From NCBI RefSeq assembly GCF_000621725.1, contig NZ_JHXM01000002.1, positions 124,001 through 188,000 on the forward strand: 64,000 bases of DNA, written 5' to 3'. Shown in pieces: positions 15,622-23,122 of the stretch (positions are counted from its first letter, which is position 1; every line of letters starts with the position of its first letter). The notes under the pieces were generated by a model. That model was not told the DNA's origin, ran no database searches, and worked only from the letters and a program-made list of their open reading frames with translations. The position numbers were made by a program, and so were the translations under genes. Source of the stretch: Xylanibacter brevis ATCC 19188 (GTDB lineage Bacteria; Bacteroidota; Bacteroidia; Bacteroidales; Bacteroidaceae).

Positions 15622-18373
15622 TTATATCCTCAATATAATTAAACACATCATTAGAAATGCGAATTGCGACAGATTGTGTCCTGCCGTTACCATCATTATC
15701 TTCAGGAACATTAATGCATATACCAACAATATCCTCTACTGCATTCAAATCGTCCCTCGTCTTTGAAGAGCTCTTAGAATCCTTGTCAATCACATATATA
15801 ATCAATTGGGGGATATTTCCAAGTCCAGAATCATTTCGTATAGACAAGGCATCTTTTGATTTAAAGTTGTGTACTTTATTGATTAATTCACTAGAAGCAC
15901 CATCCAAATCAATATCAGCAATAATATCATGTGGATCACGAAGCGTTCCGATATTAATTACTCCATCCTCTTTTCGTTTCTTTTGGGCACGAGTTATTTT
16001 GTTTACAGAAATTGTGTCATTTACTACCCATGGTTTCGCTTGAGAATTCTTTTTTCCTGCTAATATGACATTCCATTTTGTCATATTACCGTTAGAAACG
16101 ATAGAGTCAAACCATCTCATCATGTGGTCTATATCATTGAATGCTCCCTGTCTTTCTGAATAATGAAAAGCCACAAGGAAATCTCTGATATCAGAATAAT
16201 CTATGTCCCTCCAAACGAATGATGAACTTGCATGTTTATTACATACTTTATGAGGTTCTGGTGCTTTAAGTTTTGACAAAAATGATTTAGTAGTTTCTTG
16301 GTTTGCCAATAATGTTTCTTTTTTATTGTCAAACACATATGTCTGTGATGTAGAACCACTAAAATCCATATCCTCAGCTCTTTGCATTCGATTCGAAGCT
16401 GTGATACGAATAAAGCTAACTTGAGGATGTGATTTAACTCTTGGGCCATACTTATCGGGAGTTATACCCAAATGTTCCATTCTGGATATTTCTATTCTTA
16501 GACGATAGTCCAAAGAAGACAGGAACTCAAATTGTTGAACTGCGCGTTCAGTCATCCACACTCGAGGTAGAATTTCATACCCTTTCCTATATCCGAACCA
16601 TCTTCCCATCTGCATCAATGTGTCTGACTGTCTTACAGAACGTAAGAAGAACGTACTTACCAACCCTTCAATTGTAAGTCCTCTAGAAAGCGTAGCACCA
16701 CCAACCACAATAAAAGCTGGGGCAAATTCCATCTTTTCTTGTGGATACATTAACCTTAGGAACATACCATTCTGCGTGCCATTGTTTTGACAGTTGTCTA
16801 TACACAAGTGAATTCCCTTGTGATATTCAGGTTTACTGTCCTCTCCCAAAGGAATTGAAGAAAGGCCCGACCTTAGGAATTCTTCAATAACCGGTCTCAT
16901 TGTATCGAATTCAGGATAATCTCTTATTTTGCTCTCTCCATAATTCGGATACTGTTCAAAAAAGTTCTCAACCGTAAATCTGTCTTTTTCGGAATTCCAA
17001 AGCTGTTCGCAATGAGTTATAATACTTTTTCTACTATTATCTTTTACCCAATGTTTAATTGAATCAGCAATATGTGAATGATGATCAGTTCTTTGGCTTG
17101 TGTGAACAAGTAAACTGACAGGACTCTTTCTGCCCCATATACGTACACATGCAACACTGCAAATAAACCAACAAATGGAATCTGCTAAAGAGTTAGGTAT
17201 GTCTAAAGAAGTGCCAGAATGAATTTCTCTAATCAAATTAAGATCATCTTGGGAAACTTTCCTTATGATGTCTAGACCGTCATACTCATCCATGTCCTCA
17301 CACCCAAAGATTTGCTGAGGTCCAAAATACTCATTAGAAACTTGCAATGTAGTTATAAAGCTTCTAGGATATAATGACTCCCTGCTTGCTTCATTTAGGA
17401 TATTTGCATAAGGAGTTGCAGTATATCCTATGTAATTCATTGCTTTATATTTTGTCTCTATCGGTAGGTTATTGTAGTTGTTGCCATTAACCAATGCACA
17501 GAGTAATTTATTTATCGCCTTTCTCGTTTGTGCATCTATTCTTGCCGTATTTATACCTGCCTGATCAGCCTCATCATCGATCAGAAGGATTTTCATTTTC
17601 TCTTGACTGTTTTTATCTTCTTGCAACCACTTTATGAGATTCTTGAGTCTCGTGCTATTTTTTAAGCATACATTCATGTATCTTTGGTTGGATTCAAAAG
17701 ACATGTCTTGAGCTCGCTGACCTGTAATCATATTGGGTCTCAACTTGTCTAAAGATATCCATTGCATCTTACAAACAGGGTCATGAAGGTCGCCAAACAA
17801 TCTCTTTTGTGTCTGCTCACGTAGATTGTCTATGGTACCAGAGAGAATTATAAACATATTCCATCCCCAATCAGCAGCCATAGCCATAAGAGCCGCCATA
17901 TTGGCAGTTTTTCCAGATTGAACATTTCCAATAACCAAGCCTTTTCTTGGGGGGATTTGTGTCGTGTCGAGACTCAGTCTCTTTAAAAGCTTATAAGTAG
18001 TTTTTTCTATTTCATCAATACTTACTTCTTTGAAATCTTTAGCTTTCAACTTTCTACGGTAAGTCTGCCACGCAGAGTTCTCGCCCCGAGGAATATCTGT
18101 TACGTCATTTTCTTCATGTTCGTCATGAATTGTCGCAGATTTCACTTGGGACAGAATTTTTTCAGTATTCTCTTCTGAAATACGTTGTTGTTCTACAATC
18201 TCAAGCCAATCGTCCTCTGTCATATGAGGCCAATTGAAGAAACTCTCCATTGAATCCAAAAGTTGTGATAACTTGTTCATACCCGACTTGATATTATCCC
18301 AACTGACTTCGGATTTTCTCTTTTCTTTTATCCAATCCCTAACAGGGTCATATAAAAGTGATTCAAATGCCAT
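15602..18373 (-). CDS. Z1-domain superfamily II helicase-like ATPase
   Basis: A 923-residue protein with helicase motifs: Walker A variant GNVQSGKT (149-156), Walker B LLIDDEAD (263-270), GYTATPYAN (motif III), and QMGRWFGYR (motif VI) after the GGATLSRGLTIEGL segment. The last motifs are diagnostic of the Z1 domain. Z1 proteins are found with MORC ATPases, C5 methyltransferases and PD-(D/E)XK nucleases and are thought to move on or remodel DNA during restriction. It begins eight bases after a small 123-residue gene and overlaps the ATPase gene. Length fits the family. Confident in family, not in mechanism. Confidence 0.85.
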   Translation of the reverse strand: MAFESLLYDPVRDWIKEKRKSEVSWDNIKSGMNKLSQLLDSMESFFNWPHMTEDDWLEIVEQQRISEENTEKILSQVKSATIHDEHEENDVTDIPRGENSAWQTYRRKLKAKDFKEVSIDEIEKTTYKLLKRLSLDTTQIPPRKGLVIGNVQSGKTANMAALMAMAADWGWNMFIILSGTIDNLREQTQKRLFGDLHDPVCKMQWISLDKLRPNMITGQRAQDMSFESNQRYMNVCLKNSTRLKNLIKWLQEDKNSQEKMKILLIDDEADQAGINTARIDAQTRKAINKLLCALVNGNNYNNLPIETKYKAMNYIGYTATPYANILNEASRESLYPRSFITTLQVSNEYFGPQQIFGCEDMDEYDGLDIIRKVSQDDLNLIREIHSGTSLDIPNSLADSICWFICSVACVRIWGRKSPVSLLVHTSQRTDHHSHIADSIKHWVKDNSRKSIITHCEQLWNSEKDRFTVENFFEQYPNYGESKIRDYPEFDTMRPVIEEFLRSGLSSIPLGEDSKPEYHKGIHLCIDNCQNNGTQNGMFLRLMYPQEKMEFAPAFIVVGGATLSRGLTIEGLVSTFFLRSVRQSDTLMQMGRWFGYRKGYEILPRVWMTERAVQQFEFLSSLDYRLRIEISRMEHLGITPDKYGPRVKSHPQVSFIRITASNRMQRAEDMDFSGSTSQTYVFDNKKETLLANQETTKSFLSKLKAPEPHKVCNKHASSSFVWRDIDYSDIRDFLVAFHYSERQGAFNDIDHMMRWFDSIVSNGNMTKWNVILAGKKNSQAKPWVVNDTISVNKITRAQKKRKEDGVINIGTLRDPHDIIADIDLDGASSELINKVHNFKSKDALSIRNDSGLGNIPQLIIYVIDKDSKSSSKTRDDLNAVEDIVGICINVPEDNDGNGRTQSVAIRISNDVFNYIEDINGTDED

Positions 18374-18380
18374 AATACAA

Positions 18381-18752
18381 TTATTTCAGAAATTTATCAT
18401 CAATGACAACATGACGTTCTCTTCCGGAAAAAGCCATTTTGATTTGCTCATAATTCTCTGCGTCTTGATATATAACAGAAAGAGAATAGATACCGTCTTC
18501 CCTTTTCTTTATTGCAAGGATGTCTCCTTCTTTTACATTGTCTTCCTTATAGATGCTTTTAAATTGCCCACCAAAACGAGCGTCAGTTGTGCTGTTGATA
18601 AGGACGGGATAGCGAGTTCCCTTCTCATGTCCCTCTCGTACAAATACCAAATTGTCTCTTTCGCCTTCAAAGAACTTAGATATAATTGTTTCTGTCACGC
18701 TTACCTCATGAGTAATATCATGATTAAACATCTTTCGTAGATAAACCTTCAT
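18381..18752 (-). CDS. Small beta-rich protein, possible B3/EcoRII-N-like DNA-binding domain
   Basis: A 123-residue protein. The stretch REGHEKGTRYPVLIN, ARFGGQFKSIYKEDN, VKEGDILAIKK and GIYSLSVIYQ has the order of strands and the KEGD turn seen in B3 and EcoRII N-terminal domains, which recognise short DNA sites. That would suit a specificity subunit placed between the methyltransferases and the Z1 helicase. The similarity is by eye only. It starts 29 bases after the phage-type methyltransferase gene and ends seven bases before the Z1 gene. Confidence 0.5.
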   Translation of the reverse strand: MKVYLRKMFNHDITHEVSVTETIISKFFEGERDNLVFVREGHEKGTRYPVLINSTTDARFGGQFKSIYKEDNVKEGDILAIKKREDGIYSLSVIYQDAENYEQIKMAFSGRERHVVIDDKFLK

Positions 18753-18781
18753 ATATTTAAAGTTTTAGGTTAGTACATAAG

Positions 18782-19747
18782 TTATTCAGAAATCCACGAC
18801 TCTATCAAGCGCTGTTCCCTTTTTTCTATTATAGAAACAAGTTTAGGATTGAAATGAGTTGGATATCTTTTTTTCTCTATTTGCACGTCTGGTGTTGAGG
18901 TCTTATATCTGATATCACCAGTCATTTCATTTAGAATATCCAGATAGTCTCTGCCTAAGATATCCCACTCGTTATCATCAAGCAAATCCTCTTCAGCAGC
19001 AATTTGAATGGTCCATTGTTCAGCAAATACCCTTGCAATATTGGGGAATGTCTTACTTCTCCATTTTTGTCTTTCCTCTTTTGTCTTGGTTTTCGTCAAT
19101 CCATCAGAATACCATAATGGCTGTGATTTTCCACTTCCAAAGAAAATTCTTGCACCATGATCTTCTGTCGGTTTTGAGGGATGGAGAGGCCTCAAATTCT
19201 TTAGCCACAAACAAGTATTTTTGGAATAGGGGTCTCCAAACATATACGGCTGAACAGATTGGTCCGGCTTTCTCCATCGCGAACTCATAATGCCAACGGG
19301 ATTTTCTATTGCAATGCGCTTGACATCCGCATTCGCCAAAAACATAAAGAAATTTGCACCATCTTCTTGGTCTTTTCTTCTGTTAGGGAAACTTGGATGA
19401 GGATCCCTTTCTTCGATTGGCCTGTCTTTCTGATTGGGATCATACAGCCATTTTGCGCCACTAACGGCTAGGAACGTACATGGAGGGTGCCCAATCATAA
19501 TATCCCAATCTCCTTCGATAACTGCTTGACTGCCATCTTGAAGAGTCAAGTCTGTTTTATTAAGGACGGTAGTTACATCGTGATTAAAATGCCATTCAGG
19601 ATGCGGCTCCGTTTTGTTAGTTCCAAAAATGGTACCACTGCACTTAAATAGATCGCAACTAAAAGCATTATGTCCCAGCTTTCGAAATGCCCTGCAACAA
19701 GCTTGGCTTTCTTCGCAGGCTATTAGTATGTTTAGTTTTCTTTTCAT
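18782..19747 (-). CDS. Phage-type DNA cytosine C5-methyltransferase
   Basis: A 321-residue methyltransferase of the kind often found in phages. It shows NILIACEESQ at the SAM-binding start, the catalytic motif GHPPCTFLAVSG (Cys90), and IENPVGIMSS in place of the ENV motif. I start it at ATG 19747, which overlaps the dcm stop by four bases; an open frame continues to 19834 inside dcm but has no family similarity. Together with the next gene upstream it gives the island two cytosine methyltransferases with probably different targets. Confidence 0.8.
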   Translation of the reverse strand: MKRKLNILIACEESQACCRAFRKLGHNAFSCDLFKCSGTIFGTNKTEPHPEWHFNHDVTTVLNKTDLTLQDGSQAVIEGDWDIMIGHPPCTFLAVSGAKWLYDPNQKDRPIEERDPHPSFPNRRKDQEDGANFFMFLANADVKRIAIENPVGIMSSRWRKPDQSVQPYMFGDPYSKNTCLWLKNLRPLHPSKPTEDHGARIFFGSGKSQPLWYSDGLTKTKTKEERQKWRSKTFPNIARVFAEQWTIQIAAEEDLLDDNEWDILGRDYLDILNEMTGDIRYKTSTPDVQIEKKRYPTHFNPKLVSIIEKREQRLIESWISE

Positions 19748-20991
19748 TTCTTGGATTCTAAAACTTCGTACATGGATTCTGCAATAGCCTTTGCAAACAA
19801 TACAGGAACAGCGTTTCCTATCATTTTGTAGCAATAGGGATTGGATGCGACAAACTTGTAGTCGATAGGAAACGACTGAAGCAGTGCTGCCTCTCGAATG
19901 GTGATTGTTCGCAATTGGTCTATGTCAGGATGAATGAACATGTATCCATCCTTATGCAAGTGAGCCACGATTGTAGGAGACGGCTTATCCCATTCTAAGT
20001 TGCGATACTTGATGTGATTGGAAGTATGCCCCGTAATTCTCGTATAAAGGTCTTTCTTTTCCTGTTGGGAGAAAGAATTCATATTTTTTGCCAGCCACTC
20101 TGTAAATAATCTCTGGTCTCGTTCACCATGGTATCGCGGAATGTGCAAATCAATTTGTTCACCATCTCTTTGCTCATGCGATACATTATTCCTACCTACA
20201 CGGATTATCTTGTCTTTAGGGAATAGTTTTGGCATATTACCAATAGCATCCTTAACAGTTTTGTGGGGCTTTTTACTTTTGTGTGAAGAGAGACTATGAT
20301 AGAAGTCATCAACAGCAAGTCCAGAACCATGTTGAGTGCCTATGATAATCACACGATTTCGTTTCTGAGGAACACCATAATCCTCAGCACAATAGACAGA
20401 ACCTTTCAGTAGATCTGGTGTACGAATATCATAGCCAATTGCTTTAAATGCCTCGAATATACGATTACGAACAGGTATATCTCCAGGGCATGCACTTAAT
20501 AAACCAGGAACATTTTCGAATACGAAGCCCTTGGGTTTGAAAGCATCTACAATTTTCACAAAGCTCTCAAATAAATAGTTCCTGTAGTCGAACTTCATCC
20601 CTGTTGGCGACTGAGCACGCCCCGCAATAGAATAGGCTTGACAGGGAGGGCCGCCAATTATGAGGTCAACAGTCTCTCCGACTAATCCTCTAAGGCCTTT
20701 TGCTACAATTTCTGGATGGTTCTCTTTTTCGTATAGTTCTTTTGTTTCAGACGACCAATTACCATTTATAAGCTCTTCAGTCTTTTGAACATCGAACTTA
20801 ATAACACGTTTCTGTGCATCTTCCACGCTGTGGCTCCACTTGTCAACAAGGCGTTGTCGAAGTGTATTAACCATCGGAGATTCCCACTCAACATGTGCAA
20901 GTCCTTCGAATTTTCCTGTTTGAAGAAAACCTTCCGAAAGTCCTCCACACCCAGCGAACAAATCAATGAATGTATATTTCTTCTTTGTCAT
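19744..20991 (-). CDS. dcm: DNA (cytosine-5-)-methyltransferase, Dcm type
   Basis: A 415-residue enzyme with all classic motifs: FIDLFAGCGGLSEGF (motif I), GGPPCQAYS with catalytic Cys117 (motif IV), FENVPGLLS (motif VI), QKRNRVIIIG (motif VIII), and the C-terminal KMIGNAVPV (motif X). The target-recognition region lies at about 240-340. It would methylate the recognition site of the system and protect host DNA. It is the first gene of the island's main operon. A structured RNA region of about 570 bases precedes it, starting at the promoter at 21573-21603. Confidence 0.92.
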   Translation of the reverse strand: MTKKKYTFIDLFAGCGGLSEGFLQTGKFEGLAHVEWESPMVNTLRQRLVDKWSHSVEDAQKRVIKFDVQKTEELINGNWSSETKELYEKENHPEIVAKGLRGLVGETVDLIIGGPPCQAYSIAGRAQSPTGMKFDYRNYLFESFVKIVDAFKPKGFVFENVPGLLSACPGDIPVRNRIFEAFKAIGYDIRTPDLLKGSVYCAEDYGVPQKRNRVIIIGTQHGSGLAVDDFYHSLSSHKSKKPHKTVKDAIGNMPKLFPKDKIIRVGRNNVSHEQRDGEQIDLHIPRYHGERDQRLFTEWLAKNMNSFSQQEKKDLYTRITGHTSNHIKYRNLEWDKPSPTIVAHLHKDGYMFIHPDIDQLRTITIREAALLQSFPIDYKFVASNPYCYKMIGNAVPVLFAKAIAESMYEVLESKK

Positions 20992-21009
20992 ATCTTTTCT
21001 TTCGAAGGC

Positions 21010-21033
21010 TCACGAAAAAGCCCCCTTTTCGTG
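21010..21033 (-). promoter_or_regulatory. Hairpin 20 bases upstream of dcm
   Basis: CACGAAAA and TTTTCGTG form a perfect 8-bp stem with a seven-base loop (positions 21011-21033), directly before the dcm start. It could hide the ribosome site or act as an attenuator; there is no T-run after it long enough for a sure terminator. Confidence 0.45.
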
Positions 21034-21075
21034 AATTTTGAAAAGAGGGCGTGGAAGAAAGATGTGTTCAACCAA

Positions 21076-21176
21076 GGCCTTGCACAGCCCACATCAGACA
21101 ACAATCCAACTGTCCACGCCCAAATGAGCGTAAACATCCAACTGCTTGTCCGACTGATGTGTTCGTGAAGTGCAAG
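21076..21176 (-). ncRNA. Folded leader segment upstream of dcm
   Basis: Nested complementary arms: CTTGCAC with GTGCAAG, then ACATCAG with CTGATGT inside, and ACGC with GCGT in the centre. They span about 100 bases. It is probably the 3' part of the same leader transcript as the structure at 21280-21566. Confidence 0.45.
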
Positions 21177-21277
21177 TTCTGGTTGATCAGCCAATCAAGG
21201 ATGCATAAAGACACAATGGTCCCTTATGTCGTATTCAGTTTTATCATATAATCTATATGTTGTTTTAGGAGCAATCA

Positions 21278-21566
21278 GACTATATCTTCAGGTTGACTTA
21301 CAGGTACGTCAATGCAAGGAAACCTCAGGACACAAAAGAAGCGCGAGTCATGGCTCTTCTCTTGAATCTTGAGGTCCTCGGAACGTACCTGTATAACTAA
21401 GATATAAGTCATGCCCGCGCCATAGCACGGGCATCGGCTGACTTACTCAAAGTTATACATCTATGAAATTTCCGAGGTTTCAAGATTCTCTGAATAAATA
21501 GCTGATGCTATTAATTGTTCCACAAAAGTCATACCGGCACCTCCTCTGAGGCTTCGCGCCGATACT
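21278..21566 (-). ncRNA. Highly structured RNA, leader or independent ncRNA of the defence island
   Basis: Downstream of the promoter at 21573-21603 the minus-strand RNA can form several long stems. TATCGGC pairs with GCCGGTA around CCTC/GAGG near the 5' end. GAATCTTGA and CCTCGGAA pair with TTCCGAGG and TCAAGATTC. TGTATAACT pairs with AGTTATACA, enclosing AAGTCA/TGACTT and ATGCCCG/CGGGCAT. ACAGGTACGT pairs with ACGTACCTGT. Two of these pairings compete, so alternative folds are possible. No match to tmRNA, RNase P RNA, SRP RNA or a known riboswitch is visible. It may be the 5' leader of dcm, 280 bases further on. Confidence 0.6.
21461..21532 (-). CDS. Possible 23-residue leader peptide inside the structured RNA
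   Basis: ATG at 21532 follows GGAGG (21540-21544) at seven bases, an ideal Shine-Dalgarno site that is rare in Bacteroidetes. The frame reads MTFVEQLIASAIYSENLETSEIS and then stops at TAG; it is given here only to show its composition and no homology is known. The ribosome site lies in a hairpin, and the end of the frame overlaps one arm of the large stem. Translation could therefore switch the RNA fold, as in attenuators. It could also be chance. Confidence 0.35.
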   Translation of the reverse strand: MTFVEQLIASAIYSENLETSEIS

Positions 21567-21572
21567 TGATTG

Positions 21573-21603
21573 CAAAGATACGAAGAAGTGGGGATAAAAC
21601 AAA
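21573..21603 (-). promoter_or_regulatory. Strong promoter of the structured RNA / dcm leader
   Basis: Minus-strand TTTG (21600-21603), 19-bp spacer, TATCTTTG (21573-21580): a near-perfect Bacteroidetes promoter. The 22-bp repeat array A begins at 21604, directly upstream of the -33 box. Confidence 0.75.
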
Positions 21604-21823
21604 ATAAAAGGGCAACTTTTTGTGAGTAATAGTAGGGCTTTTATCTCGCAATAGTTATTGTTTTGCGATGCAATAGTTATCGTTTTGCGATGCAATAGTT
21701 ATTGTTTTGAGTCGAATCTAGCCCCTGGAATGGATGATTCTAGGGGCTAGATTGTATCTGTCTAGCCCCTAGATTCGTGTTGTCTAGCCCCTAGACGTTG
21801 ATATTCTAGCCCCTAGAATCAAA
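21604..21823. repeat. 22-bp-period array A, 10 units
   Basis: Ten units of exactly 22 bp with no phase slip. Units 1-5 carry words of the type CAATAGTTATTGTTTTG (three near-identical copies from 21648) or related forms; units 6-10 carry TCTAGCCCCTAGA or its complement, with unrelated flanks. Most core words are palindromic. The array ends against the -33 box of the structured RNA promoter. Confidence 0.9.
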
Positions 21824-21827
21824 ACAA

Positions 21828-21862
21828 GACCTACGCTTTTGCATGGGCAAAGTGTAGGTCTT
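21828..21862 (-). terminator. Hairpin downstream of malY
   Basis: AGACCTAC and GTAGGTCT extend to a 13-bp stem with one mismatch (GACCTACGCTTT with AAAGTGTAGGTC) and a short loop, followed on the minus strand by TTGTTTTG. It is 60 bases after the malY stop and is probably its terminator. Confidence 0.6.
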
Positions 21863-21919
21863 GGATGATAAAAGGGGAAGTGTTGGAAGTCAAAACGACC
21901 CATCTTAGGTGGTTATGTG

Positions 21920-23122
21920 CTATGTGGTGCAAGCATCTCTCAACTGTTCTAATGCACGATGAAGCAAGGCACGGGGCGTTCCTACGTTGAGGCGCATGAA
22001 GCCTTGGGCATCGGTGCTGCCCTTGGTCGGCCTGTTGCTTTGCGGTGCAAAGAACATGGCACCGTCGTTCAGGGCCAGGTGGGCGCGGTTGACAAAGAGA
22101 TCCACGAGTGCATCGTGGCTGAGCTCCAAGTCGCGACAATCAAGCCAGACGAGGAACGATGCCTGTGGACGCCAAGGTTTTATCTGAGGCAGATAATCCC
22201 TGCAATAATCTTCTACAAAGCGGATGTTGTCTTCTACATAGCTGAGCATCTGGCGTCGCCAGTCTTCTCCCTGCTGATAGGCAGCGATGGTGGCGATGGG
22301 CGCAAAGAGGGGCGGGTCGTTCAGTTCGTTGGCTTCGAGCCAAGTGTAGAAGCGGCGACGCAGCGAGTCGTTGGGCACGATGGCATAACTGCTCACAATG
22401 CCTGCAATGTTGAACGTCTTCGAGGGCGCGCCGAAGGTGATGCTGATTTGGGCGGCCTCGTTGCTTACCGAGGCAAAGGGTGTGTGCTTATTGCCAAAGA
22501 GCGCCATGTCGGCATGTATCTCGTCGGAAATCACGATGATGTGGTGCTCGTAGCAGAAATGAGCTAGTCGCTGCAACGTTTCCTTAGACCAACAGATGCC
22601 GGCAGGGTTGTGGGGATTGCTCAAGATGAGCAGTCGGCACTTGTCGTCAACAACCTCGGTCAGTTGTTCGAAGTCCATCTCATAGGTGCCGTCCACTTCC
22701 TTTAGCGGGTTGTAAACCACCTTGCGTCCGTTGCCCTCGGGTGTCAGGCGGAAGGGATGATAGACGGGGGGCTGGATGATGACCTTCTCGTCTTCCTTCA
22801 CGAAGACATTGATGGCCATGCCTATGCCTTTCACGATGCCAGGGATATAGGTGAGCCACTGGCGCTCCACCTCCCACTGGTGATGGTCCTGAATCCACTG
22901 GATGATGCTGGTCCATAACTCATCGGGCACCACGGTATAGCCAAAGAGCGAATGCTCTAAGCGCTGGCGCAAGGCATCGGTGATGAACTGTGGCGTCTCA
23001 AAGTCCATGTCGGCCACCCACAGAGGCAGCAGGTCGCTACGGCCATAACGCTCCTGCAGCACGCCGTGCTTCAGGTCGCCACTGCCTGTGCGGTCAATTA
23101 TCTTATCAAAGTCGTATGTCAT
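21920..23122 (-). CDS. patB: MalY/PatB-type PLP aminotransferase, probable cystathionine beta-lyase
   Basis: A 400-residue fold-type I PLP enzyme. It begins with YDFDKIIDRTGSGDLKHG and has LPLWVADMDFETP, both typical of MalY/PatB C-S lyases. Further motifs are SNPHNPAGICW, ISDEIHADM and the PLP lysine in GAPSKTFNIAG near residue 237. Family members cleave cystathionine or cysteine conjugates to homocysteine or thiol, pyruvate and ammonia. It overlaps the preceding Cys/Met lyase gene by four bases (ATGA), so they form one unit in sulfur amino acid metabolism. Aminotransferase activity on the same substrate class is possible. Confidence 0.88.
   Translation of the reverse strand: MTYDFDKIIDRTGSGDLKHGVLQERYGRSDLLPLWVADMDFETPQFITDALRQRLEHSLFGYTVVPDELWTSIIQWIQDHHQWEVERQWLTYIPGIVKGIGMAINVFVKEDEKVIIQPPVYHPFRLTPEGNGRKVVYNPLKEVDGTYEMDFEQLTEVVDDKCRLLILSNPHNPAGICWSKETLQRLAHFCYEHHIIVISDEIHADMALFGNKHTPFASVSNEAAQISITFGAPSKTFNIAGIVSSYAIVPNDSLRRRFYTWLEANELNDPPLFAPIATIAAYQQGEDWRRQMLSYVEDNIRFVEDYCRDYLPQIKPWRPQASFLVWLDCRDLELSHDALVDLFVNRAHLALNDGAMFFAPQSNRPTKGSTDAQGFMRLNVGTPRALLHRALEQLRDACTT

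Noticed and set aside
20988..21194. 68-residue frame directly upstream of dcm
   Set aside because: Composition is irregular and it coincides with the folded leader; no start signal.
21278..21566. tmRNA, RNase P RNA, SRP RNA or 6S RNA
   Set aside because: No tag-peptide reading frame with ALAA end, no RNase P core motifs, no SRP GGAAG-type loop; the 6S-like long hairpin is only general in shape.
21604..21823. The 22-bp arrays as CRISPR arrays
   Set aside because: Units are contiguous, there are no spacers of constant length between identical repeats, the words change in blocks, and no cas gene is present.
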